Positions 53,217 through 64,000 of a DNA stretch of 64,000 bases are shown here, piece by piece. Position numbers and translations under genes: made by a program. Below the pieces are notes generated by a model, which saw nothing but the letters and a program-made list of their open reading frames with translations, had not been told where the DNA came from and did no database searches. The stretch's first letter is position 1, and the number at the start of each line of letters is the position of its first letter. Source of the DNA: Eledone cirrhosa (Eukaryota; Mollusca; Cephalopoda; Octopoda; Eledonidae); assembly GCA_964016885.1 (NCBI GenBank), contig OZ024741.1:410349464-410413463 (forward strand), given 5' to 3'.

Positions 53217-55888
53217 AAGACACTGTCTATGTTGTTTAACCCTTTCATTACCATATTTCTAATGAAAGACACTGTCTATGTTGTTTAACCCTTCCATTAC
53301 CATATTTCTAATGAAAGACATTGTCTATCTTGTTTAACCCTTTCATTACCATATTTCTCATGACTCTGTCTATGTTGGTTAACCCTTTCATTACCATATT
53401 TCTAATGTAAGACACTGTCTATGTAGTTTAAACCCTATTACTACCATATTTCTAATGTAAGACACTGTCTATGTTGTATAACCCTTTCTCTACCATATTT
53501 CTAATATAAGAGACTGTCTATGTTGTTTAACCCTTCCATTACCATATTTCTAATGTAAGACACTGTCTATGTTGTTTAACCCTTTCATTACCATATTTCT
53601 AATGTAAGACACTGTCTATGTTGTTTAACACTTTCATTACCATATTTCTAATGTAAGAGACTGTCTATGTTGTTTAACCCTTTCATTACCATATTTCTAA
53701 TGTAAGACACTGTCTATGTTGTTTAACAGTTTCATTACCATATTTCTTATGTAAGACTCTGTCTATGTTGTTTAACCCTTCCATTACCATATTTCTAATG
53801 TAAGACACTGTCTATGTTGTTTAACCCTTTCATTGCCATATTTCTAATGTAAGACACTGTCTATGTTGTTTAACCCTTCCATTACCATATTTCTGATGTA
53901 AGACAGTGTCTATGTTGTTTAACCCTTCCATTACCATATTTCTAATGTAAGACACTGTCTATATTGTTTAACCCTTTCATTACCATATTTCTAATGAAAG
54001 ACACTGTCTAAGTTGTTTAACCCTTTCATTACCATATTTCTAATGAAAGACACTGTCTATGTTGTTTAACCCTTTCATTACCATATTTTCTATGTAAACA
54101 CTGTCTATGTTGTTTAACCCTTTCATTACCATATTTCTAATGTAAGAGACTGTCTATGTTGTTTAACCCTTTCATTACCATATTTCTAATGTAAGAGACT
54201 CTCTATCTTGTTTAACCCTTTCATTACCAAATTTCTAATGAAAGACACTGTCTATGTCTTTAACCCTTCCATTACCATATTTTTAATCTAAGACACTGTC
54301 TATGTTTTTTAACCCTTCCATTACCATACTTCTAATGTAAGACACTGTCTATGTTGTTTGACCCTTCCATTACCATATTTCTAATGAAAGACATTGTCTA
54401 TCTTGTTTACCCTTTTCATTACCATATTTCTCATGACTCTGTCTATGTTGTTTAACCATTCCATTACCACATTTCTAATGTAAGAAACTGTCTATGTTGT
54501 TTAACCCTTTCATTACCATATTTCTAATGAAAGACACTGTCTATGTTGTTTAACCCTTCCATTACCATATTTCTAATGAAAGACATTGTCTATCTTGTTT
54601 AACCCTTTCATTACCATATTTCTCATGACTCTGTCTATGTTGGTTAACCCTTTCATTACCATATTTCTAATGTAAGACACTGTCTATGTAGTTTAAACCC
54701 TATTACTACCATATTTCTAATGTAAGACACTGTCTATGTTGTATAACCCTTTCTCTACCATATTTCTAATATAAGAGATTGTCTATGTTGTTTAACCCTT
54801 CCATTACCATATTTCTAATGTAGGACACTGTCTATGTTGTTTAACCCTTTCATTACCATATTTCTAATGTAAGACACTGTCTATGTTGTTTAACCCTTCC
54901 ATTACCATATTTCTTATGTAAGACACTGTCTATGTTGTTTAACCCTTCCATTACCACATTTCTAATGTAAGACACTGTCTATGTTGTTTAACACTTTCAT
55001 TACCATATTTCTAATGTAAGACACCGTCTATATTGTTTAACCCTTTCATGACCATAATTCTAATGAAAGACACTGTCTATGTCTTTAACCCTTCCATTAC
55101 CATATTTTTAATCTAAGACACTGTCTATGTTTTTTAACTCTTCCTTTACCATACTTCTAATGTAAGACACTGTCTATGTTGTTTAACCCTTCCATTACCA
55201 TGTTTCTAATGAAAGACATTGTCTATCTTGTTTAACCATTTCATTACCATATTTCTCATGACTCTGTCTATGTTGTTTAACCCTTCCATTACCATATTTC
55301 TAATGTAAGACACTGTCTATGTTGTTTAACCCTTTCATTACCATATTTCTAATGAAAGACACTGTCTATGTTGTTTAACCCTTTCATTAACATATTTTCT
55401 ATGTAAACACTGTCTATGTTGTTTAACCCTTTCATTACCATATTTCTAATGTAAGAGACTGTCTATGTTGTTTAACCCTTTCATTACCATATTTCTCATG
55501 ACTCTGTCTATGTTGGTTAACCCTTTCATTACCATATTTCTAATGTAAGACACTGTCTATGTAGTTTAAACCCTATTACTACCATATTTCTAATGTAAGA
55601 CTCTGTCTATGTTGTTTAACCCTTCCATTACCATATTTCTAATGTAAGACACTGTCTATGTTGTTTAACACTTTCATTACCATATTTCTAATGTAAGACA
55701 CCGTCTATATTGTTTAACCCTTTCATTACTATATTTCTAATGTAAGACACTGTCTATGTTGTTTAACCCTTTCATTACCATATTTCTAATGTAAGATACT
55801 GTCTATGTTGTTTAACCCTTCATTACCATATTTTCTATGTAAACACTGTCAATGTTGTTTAACCCTTTCATTACCATATTTCTAATGT
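53217..55888 (+). repeat. 3,251-bp tandem repeat, copy 2 (partial)
   Basis: Matches 49966-52637. It ends at about 55888, where the following unit has GTAAGAGACTG instead of GAAAGACACTG. With 41.1-43.05, 47.96-49.91 and 50.68-52.63 kb it is the fourth copy of one block of about 1.95 kb (53.93-55.88 kb). Confidence 0.9.
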
Positions 55889-57636
55889 AAGAGACTGTCT
55901 ATGTTGTTTAACCCTTTCATGACCATAATTCTAATGAAAGACACTGTCTATGTCTTTAACCCTTCCATTACCATATTTTTAATCTAAGACACTGTCTATG
56001 TTTTTTAACTCTTCCTTTACCATACTTCTAATGTAAGACACTGTCTATGTTGTTTAACCCTTCCATTACCATGTTTATAATGAAAGACATTGTCTATCTT
56101 GTTTAACCATTTCATTACCATATTTCTCATGACTCTGTCTATGTTGTTTAACCCTTCCATTACCATATTTCTAATGTAAGACACTGTCTATGTTGTTTAA
56201 CCCTTTCATTACCATATTTCTAATGAAAGACACTGTCTATGTTGTTTAACCCTTTCATTACCATATTTTCTATGTAAACACTGTCTATGTTGTTTAACCC
56301 TTTCATTACCATATTTCTAATGTAAGGGACTGTCTATGTTGTTTAACCCTTTCATTACCATAATTCTAATGAAAGACACTGTCTATGTCTTTAACCCTTC
56401 CATTACCATATTTTTAATCTAAGACACTGTCTATGTTTTTTAACTCTTCCTTTACCATACTTCTAATGTAAGACACTGTCTATGTTGTTTAACCCTTCCA
56501 TTACCATATTTCTAATGAAAGACATTGTCTATCTTGTTTAACCCTTTCATTACCATATTTCTCATGACTCTGTCTATGTTTTTTAACCCTTTCATCTCCA
56601 CATTTATAATGTAAGACACTGTCTATGTTATTTAAATCTTTCACTACCATATTTCTAATGTAAGACAGTGTCTATGTTGTTTAACCCTTTCATTACCATA
56701 TTTCTAATGAAAGACACTGTCTATGTTGTTTAACCCTTCCATTACCACTATTCTAATGTAAGAAACTGTCTATGTTGTTTAACCCTTTCATTACCATATT
56801 TCTCATGACTCTGTCTATGTTGTTTAACCCTTCCATTACCATATTTCTAATGTAAGACACTGTCTATGTTGTTTAACCCTTTCATTACCATATTTCTAAT
56901 GTAAGACACTGTCTATGTTGTTTAACCCTTTCATTACCATATTTCTAATGTAAGACTCTGTCTATGTTGTTTAACCCTTTCATTACCATATTTCTAACGT
57001 AAGACACTGTCTATGTTGTTTAACCCTTTCATTACCATATTTCTAATGTAAGACTCTGTCTATGTTGTTTAACCCTTCCATTACCATATTTCTAATGTAA
57101 GACACTGTCTATGTTGTTTAACGCTTTCATTACCATGTTTCTAATGTAAGACACCGTCTATATTGTTTAACCCTTTCATTACTATATTTCTAATGTAAGA
57201 CACTGTCTATGTTGTTTAACCCTTTCATTACCATATTTCTAATGTAAGATACTGTCTATGTTGTTTAACCCTTCATTACCATATTTTCTATGTAAACACT
57301 GTCAATGTTGTTTAACCCTTTCATTACCATATTTCTAATGTAAGAGACTGTCTATGTTGTTTAACCCTTTCATGACCATAATTCTAATGAAAGACACTGT
57401 CTATGTCTTTAACCCTTCCATTACCATATTTTTAATCTAAGACACTGTCTATGTTTTTTAACTCTTCCTTTACCATACTTCTAATGTAAGACACTGTCTA
57501 TGTTGTTTAACCCTTCCATTACCATGTTTCTAATGAAAGACATTGTCTATGTCTTTAACCCTTCCATTACCATATTTTTAATCTAAGACACTGTCTATGT
57601 TTTTTAACTCTTCCTTTACCATACTTCTAATGTAAG
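54628..57636 (+). repeat. 3,009-bp tandem repeat, copy 1
   Basis: Markers recur at exactly 3,009 bp: TTGGTTAACCC (54640 and 57649), TAGGACACTG (54821 and 57830), AAGGGACTG (56324 and 59333), CATCTCC (56593 and 59602) and the rare TTTAAATCTTTCAC (about 56630 and 59639). It overlaps the preceding 3,251-bp repeat, so the two exchanges are nested. TAGGACACTG and AAGGGACTG are private to this pair as far as I can see. Confidence 0.93.
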
Positions 57637-60559
57637 ACTCTGTCTATGTTGGTTAACCCTTTCATTACCATATTTCTAATGTAAGACACTGTCTATGTAG
57701 TTTAAACCCTATTACTACCATATTTCTAATGTAAGACACTGTCTATGTTGTATAACCCTTTCTCTACCATATTTCTAATATAAGAGACTGTCTATGTTGT
57801 TTAACCCTTCCATTACCATATTTCTAATGTAGGACACTGTCTATGTTGTTTAACCCTTTCATTACCATATTTCTAATGTAAGACACTGTCTATGTTGTTT
57901 AACCCTTCCATTACCATATTTCTTATGTAAGACACTGTCTATGTTGTTTAACCCTTCCATTACCACATTTCTAATGTAAGACACTGTCTATGTTGTTTAA
58001 CACTTTCATTACCATATTTCTAATGTAAGACACCGTCTATATTGTTTAACCCTTTCATGACCATAATTCTAATGAAAGACACTGTCTATGTCTTTAACCC
58101 TTCCATTACCATATTTTTAATCTAAGACACTGTCTATGTTTTTTAACTCTTCCTTTACCATACTTCTAATGTAAGACACTGTCTATGTTGTTTAACCCTT
58201 CCATTACCATGTTTCTAATGAAAGACATTGTCTATCTTGTTTAACCATTTCATTACCATATTTCTCATGACTCTGTCTATGTTGTTTAACCCTTCCATTA
58301 CCATATTTCTAATGTAAGACACTGTCTATGTTGTTTAACCCTTTCATTACCATATTTCTAATGAAAGACACTGTCTATGTTGTTTAACCCTTTCATTAAC
58401 ATATTTTCTATGTAAACACTGTCTATGTTGTTTAACCCTTTCATTACCATATTTCTAATGTAAGAGACTGTCTATGTTGTTTAACCCTTTCATTACCATA
58501 TTTCTCATGACTCTGTCTATGTTGGTTAACCCTTTCATTACCATATTTCTAATGTAAGACACTGTCTATGTAGTTTAAACCCTATTACTACCATATTTCT
58601 AATGTAAGACTCTGTCTATGTTGTTTAACCCTTCCATTACCATATTTCTAATGTAAGACACTGTCTATGTTGTTTAACACTTTCATTACCATATTTCTAA
58701 TGTAAGACACCGTCTATATTGTTTAACCCTTTCATTACTATATTTCTAATGTAAGACACTGTCTATGTTGTTTAACCCTTTCATTACCATATTTCTAATG
58801 TAAGATACTGTCTATGTTGTTTAACCCTTCATTACCATATTTTCTATGTAAACACTGTCAATGTTGTTTAACCCTTTCATTACCATATTTCTAATGTAAG
58901 AGACTGTCTATGTTGTTTAACCCTTTCATGACCATAATTCTAATGAAAGACACTGTCTATGTCTTTAACCCTTCCATTACCATATTTTTAATCTAAGACA
59001 CTGTCTATGTTTTTTAACTCTTCCTTTACCATACTTCTAATGTAAGACACTGTCTATGTTGTTTAACCCTTCCATTACCATGTTTCTAATGAAAGACATT
59101 GTCTATCTTGTTTAACCATTTCATTACCATATTTCTCATGACTCTGTCTATGTTGTTTAACCCTTCCATTACCATATTTCTAATGTAAGACACTGTCTAT
59201 GTTGTTTAACCCTTTCATTACCATATTTCTAATGAAAGACACTGTCTATGTTGTTTAACCCTTTCATTACCATATTTTCTATGTAAACACTGTCTATGTT
59301 GTTTAACCCTTTCATTACCATATTTCTAATGTAAGGGACTGTCTATGTTGTTTAACCCTTTCATTACCATAATTCTAATGAAAGACACTGTCTATGTCTT
59401 TAACCCTTCCATTACCATATTTTTAATCTAAGACACTGTCTATGTTTTTTAACTCTTCCTTTACCATACTTCTAATGTAAGACACTGTCTATGTTGTTTA
59501 ACCCTTCCATTACCATATTTCTAATGAAAGACATTGTCTATCTTGTTTAACCCTTTCATTACCATATTTCTCATGACTCTGTCTATGTTTTTTAACCCTT
59601 TCATCTCCACATTTATAATGTAAGACACTGTCTATGTTATTTAAATCTTTCACTACCATATTTCTAATGTAAGACAGTGTCTATGTTGTTTAACCCTTTC
59701 ATTACCATATTTCTAATGAAAGACACTGTCTATGTTGTTTAACCCTTCCATTACCACTATTCTAATGTAAGAAACTGTCTATGTTGTTTAACCCTTTCAT
59801 TACCATATTTCTCATGACTCTGTCTATGTTGTTTAACCCTTCCATTACCATATTTCTAATGTAAGACACTGTCTATGTTGTTTAACCCTTTCATTACCAT
59901 ATTTCTAATGTAAGACACTGTCTATGTTGTTTAACCCTTTCATTACCATATTTCTAATGTAAGACTCTGTCTATGTTGTTTAACCCTTTCATTACCATAT
60001 TTCTAACGTAAGACACTGTCTATGTTGTTTAACCCTTTCATTACCATATTTCTAATGTAAGACTCTGTCTATGTTGTTTAACCCTTCCATTACCATATTT
60101 CTAATGTAAGACACTGTCTATGTTGTTTAACGCTTTCATTACCATGTTTCTAATGTAAGACACCGTCTATATTGTTTAACCCTTTCATTACTATATTTCT
60201 AATGTAAGACACTGTCTATGTTGTTTAACCCTTTCATTACCATATTTCTAATGTAAGATACTGTCTATGTTGTTTAACCCTTCATTACCATATTTTCTAT
60301 GTAAACACTGTCAATGTTGTTTAACCCTTTCATTACCATATTTCTAATGTAAGAGACTGTCTATGTTGTTTAACCCTTTCATGACCATAATTCTAATGAA
60401 AGACACTGTCTATGTCTTTAACCCTTCCATTACCATATTTTTAATCTAAGACACTGTCTATGTTTTTTAACTCTTCCTTTACCATACTTCTAATGTAAGA
60501 CACTGTCTATGTTGTTTAACCCTTCCATTACCATGTTTCTAATGAAAGACATTGTCTAT
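57637..60559 (+). repeat. 3,009-bp tandem repeat, copy 2
   Basis: Follows copy 1 directly and matches 54628-57550. The junction is a hybrid unit near 57.54-57.64 kb: GACATTGTCTA runs into TGTCTTTAACC, then two cassette units, then GACTCTGTCTATGTTGG. The same kind of hybrid junction occurs at 49930. Confidence 0.92.
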
Positions 60560-63500
60560 CTTGTTTAACCATTTCATTACCATATTTCTCATGACTCTGT
60601 CTATGTTGTTTAACCCTTCCATTACCATATTTCTAATGTAAGACACTGTCTATGCTGTTTAACCCTTTCATTACCATATTTCTAATGAAAGACACTGTCT
60701 ATGTTGTTTAACCCTTTCATTACCATATTTTCTATGTAAACACTGTCTATGTTGTTTAACCCTTTCATTACCATATTTCTAATGTAAGAGACTGTCTATG
60801 TTGTTTAACCCTTTCATTACCATAATTCTAATGAAAGACACTGTCTATGTCTTTAACCCTTCCATTACCATATTTTTAATCTAAGACACTGTCTATGTTT
60901 TTTAACTCTTCCTTTACCATACTTCTAATGTAAGACACTGTCTATGTTGTTTAACCCTTCCATTACCATATTTCTAATGAAAGACATTGTCTATCTTGTT
61001 TAACCCTTTCATTACCATATTTCTCATGACTCTGTCTATGTTTTTTAACCCTTTCATCTCCACATTTATAATGTAAGACACTGTCTATGTTATTTAAACC
61101 TTTCACTACCATATTTCTAATGTAAGACAGTGTCTATGTTGTTTAACCCTTTCATTACCATATTTCTAATGAAAGACACTGTCTATGTTGTTTAACCCTT
61201 CCATTACCACTATTCTAATGTAAGAAACTGTCTATGTTGTTTAACCCTTTCATTACCATATTTCTCATGACTCTGTCTATGTTGTTTAACCCTTCCATTA
61301 CCATATTTCTAATGTAAGACACTGTCTATGTTGTTTAACCCTTTCATTACCATATTTCTAATGTAAGACACTGTCTATGTTGTTTAACCCTTCCATTACC
61401 ATATTTCTTATGTAAGACACTGTCTATGTTGTTTAACCCTTCCATTACCATATTTCTAATGTAAGACACCGTCTATATTTTTTAACCCTTTCATTACCAT
61501 ATTTCTAATGTAAGACACTGTCTATGTTGTTTAACCCTTTCATTATCATATTTCTAATGTAAGATACTGTCTATGTTGTTTAAACCTTCATTACCATATT
61601 TTCTATGTAAACACTGTCTATGTTGTTTAACCCTTTCATTACCATATTTCTAATGTAAGAGACTGTCTATGTTGTTTAACCCTTTCATTACCATAATTCT
61701 AATGAAAGACACTGTCTATGTCTTTAACCCTTCCATTACCATATTTTTAATCTAAGACACTGTCTATGTTTTTTAACTCTTCCTTTACCATACTTCTAAT
61801 GTAAGACACTGTCTATGTTGATTAACCCTTCCATTACCATGTTTCTAATGAAAGACATTGTCTATCTTGTTTAACCATTTCATTACCATATTTCTCATGA
61901 CTCTGTCTATGTTGTTTAACCCTTCCATTACCATATTTCTAATGTAAGACACTGTCTATGTTGTTTAACCCTTTCATTACCATATTTCTAATGAAAGACA
62001 CTGTCTATGTTGTTTAACCCTTTCATTACCATATTTTCTATGTAAACACTGTCTATGTTGTTTAACCCTTTCATTACCATATTTCTAATGTAAGAGACTG
62101 TCTATGTTGTTTAACCCTTTCATTACCATAATTCTAATGAAAGACACTGTCTATGTCTTTAACCCTTCCATTACCATATTTTTAATCTAAGACACTGTCT
62201 ATGTTTTTTAACTCTTCCTTTACCATACTTCTAATGTAAGACACTGTCTATGTTGTTTAACCCTTCCATTACCATATTTCTAATGAAAGACATTGTCTAT
62301 CTTGTTTAACCCTTTCACTACCATATTTCTAATGTAAGACACTGTCTATGTTGTTTAACCCTTTCATTACCATATTTCTAATGTAAGACTCTGTCTATGT
62401 TGTTTAACCCTTTCATTACCATATTTCTAACGTAAGACACTGTCTATGTTGTTTAACCCTTTCATTACCATATTTCTAATGTAAGACTCTGTCTATGTTG
62501 TTTAACCCTTCCATTACCATATTTCTAATGCAAGACACTGTCTATGTTGTTTATCCCTTTCATTACCATATTTCTAATGTAAGACACCGTCTATATTGTT
62601 TAACCCTTTCATTACCATATTTCTAATGTAAGACACTGTCTATGTTGTTTAACCCTTTCATTACCATATTTCTAATGTAATATACTGTCTATGTTGTTTA
62701 ACACCTTCATTACCATATTTTCTATGTAAGACACTGTCTATGTTGTTTAATCCTTTCACTACCATATTTCTAATGTAAGAGACTGTCTATGTTGTTTAAC
62801 CCTTTCATTACCATATTTCTAATGTAAGACACTGTCTATGTTGTTTAACCCTTTCATTACCATATTTCTAATGTAAGACACTGTCTATGTTGTTTAACCC
62901 TTTCACTACCATATTTCTAATGTAAGACACTGTCTATGTTGTTTAACCCTTTCATTACCATATTTCTAATGTAAGACTCTGTCTATGTTGTTTAACCCTT
63001 TCATTACCATATTTCTAATGTAAGAGACTGTCTATGTTGTTTAACCCTTTCATTACCATAATTCTAATGAAAGACACTGTCTATGTCTTTAACCCTTCCA
63101 TTACCATATTTTTAATCTAAGACACTGTCTATGTTTTTTAACTCTTCCTTTACCATACTTCTAATGTAAGACACTGTCTATGTTGTTTAACCCTTCCATT
63201 ACCATATTTCTAATGAAAGACATTGTCTATCTTGTTTAACCCTTTCATTACCATATTTCTCATGACTCTGTCTATGTTTTTTAACCCTTTCATCACCACA
63301 TTTATAATGTAAGACACTGTCTATGTTATTTAAACCTTTCACTACCATATTTCTAATGTAAGACAGTGTCTATGTTGTTTAACCCTTTCATTACCATATT
63401 TCTAATGAAAGACACTGTCTATGTTGTTTAACCCTTCCATTACCACTATTCTAATGTAAGAAACTGTCTATGTTGTTTAACCCTTTCATTACCATATTTC

Positions 63501-63910
63501 TCATGACTCTGTCTATGTTGTTAAACCCTTCCATTACCATATTTCTAATGTAAGACACTGTCTATGTTGTTTAACCCTTTCATTACCATATTTCTAATGT
63601 AAGACACTGTCTATGTTGTTTAACCCTTCCATTACCATATTTCTTATGTAAGACACTGTCTATGTTGTTTAACCCTTCCATTACCATATTTCTAATGTAA
63701 GACACCGTCTATATTTTTTAACCCTTTCATTACCATATTTCTAATGTAAGACACTGTCTATGTTGTTCAACCCTTTCATTATCATATTTCTAATGTAAGA
63801 TACTGTCTATGTTGTTTAAACCTTCATTACCATATTTTCTATGTAAACACTGTCTATGTTGTTTAACCCTTTCATTACCATATTTCTAATGTAAGAGACT
63901 GTCTATGTTG
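58591..63910 (+). repeat. 5.3-kb segment duplicated from 31.6 kb, copy 2
   Basis: Distant partner of 31570-36840. Distinguishing changes include GTAAGGGACTG at about 59332, TATGCTGTTT near 60653, TTTATCCC near 62551 and one extra unit near 63.64 kb. After 63910 it continues with the AATTCTAATG/TATGTTTTTAACC cassette, whereas the 36.84-kb side jumps to a TTTAACTCTTCC unit, so a breakpoint lies there. Confidence 0.9.
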
Positions 63911-64000
63911 TTTAACCCTTTCATTACCATAATTCTAATGAAAGACACTGTCTATGTTTTTAACCCTTCCATTACCATATTTTTAATCTAAGACACTGTC

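Larger units (their letters stand above)
21864..64000 (+). repeat. 49-bp satellite array, right arm
   Basis: This is the same satellite in the same orientation and phase as the left arm, resuming immediately after the inserted element. It runs without any other interruption to base 64000, where it ends in mid-unit. The left part (to about 27.6 kb) is rich in 70-bp long variants. 27.6-39 kb and 46.3-64 kb appear to have none. The right arm contains the largest segmental duplications of the window, with shifts of about 6,860, 3,251, 3,009, 1,453 and 27,021 bp. I saw no gene, RNA gene or second mobile element in its 42 kb. As usual for satellites, function, if any, would be structural (chromatin or chromosome segregation) or through non-coding transcripts; the sequence does not decide this. 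Confidence 0.97.

Noticed and set aside
1..64000. CRISPR array
   Set aside because: Period and repeat regularity could suggest it, but the whole 49-bp unit is conserved with no unique spacers, there are no cas genes, and the context is eukaryotic.
1..64000. Telomeric repeat, because each unit contains TTAACCC (GGGTTA on the other strand)
   Set aside because: Only one telomere-like hexamer occurs per 49 bp and no tandem TTAGGG run exists. A subtelomeric location stays possible but is not shown.
1..64000. CENP-B box or other named centromere motif
   Set aside because: I saw no TTCG....CGGG-type 17-bp box in canonical or variant units. Centromere identity cannot be read from this sequence.
1..64000. 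Possible assembly artefact (collapsed or falsely duplicated array)
   Set aside because: Paired segments differ by unit gains, losses and private substitutions, as expected for real copies. This cannot be excluded without read data.

Overview
This window is almost entirely one tandem satellite array. From base 1 to base 64000 it consists of head-to-tail copies of an AT-rich unit of about 49 bp, all in the same orientation. I estimate of the order of 1,300 copies, and the array runs off both ends of the window in mid-unit. The only sequence that is not satellite is an insertion of about 264 bp at 21600-21863. I found no protein-coding gene, tRNA, rRNA, CRISPR array or bacterial-type regulatory feature. 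The unit length is 1 modulo 3 and every unit carries stop codons on both strands, so long open frames are nearly impossible.

Organism: a uniform satellite tens of kilobases long with nested higher-order structure points to a eukaryotic heterochromatic block (centromeric, pericentromeric or subtelomeric). The inserted element has GTTAGGAAGGGCATCCAGC, a GCGGACGT motif and a (TGA)-rich tail. From memory these match dispersed repeats common in cephalopod (octopus/squid) genomes. I therefore favour a cephalopod mollusc, at about 0.6 confidence and without a database check.

Layout: (1) 1-14.2 kb is a mosaic rich in a 70-bp long variant, with repeated segments of 0.6-2.2 kb. (2) 14.2-19.7 kb holds two copies of a 2.09-kb segment, 3,419 bp apart. 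(3) 19.7-27.6 kb is again rich in 70-bp units, contains the insertion at 21.6 kb, and has a tandem 2.1-kb duplication at 23.3-27.6 kb. (4) 27.6-36.2 kb lacks 70-bp units and is organised as 1,453-bp higher-order repeats. (5) 36.2-49.9 kb is a tandem duplication of a segment of about 6.87 kb. (6) 49.9-60.6 kb has nested tandem duplications of 3,251 and 3,009 bp. (7) 58.6-63.9 kb repeats 31.6-36.8 kb at a constant shift of 27,021 bp (27,070 bp after one added unit).

How it fits together: the array looks like the product of repeated unequal exchange or amplification acting on a limited library of unit variants (45, 46, 48, 49 and 70 bp, plus point variants). The variants recur in fixed order, so the real information in this window is the order of variants rather than genes. 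The two small dyads in each unit, the exact 3 x 49 = 147 bp relation, and the precisely datable insertion are the features most worth testing.
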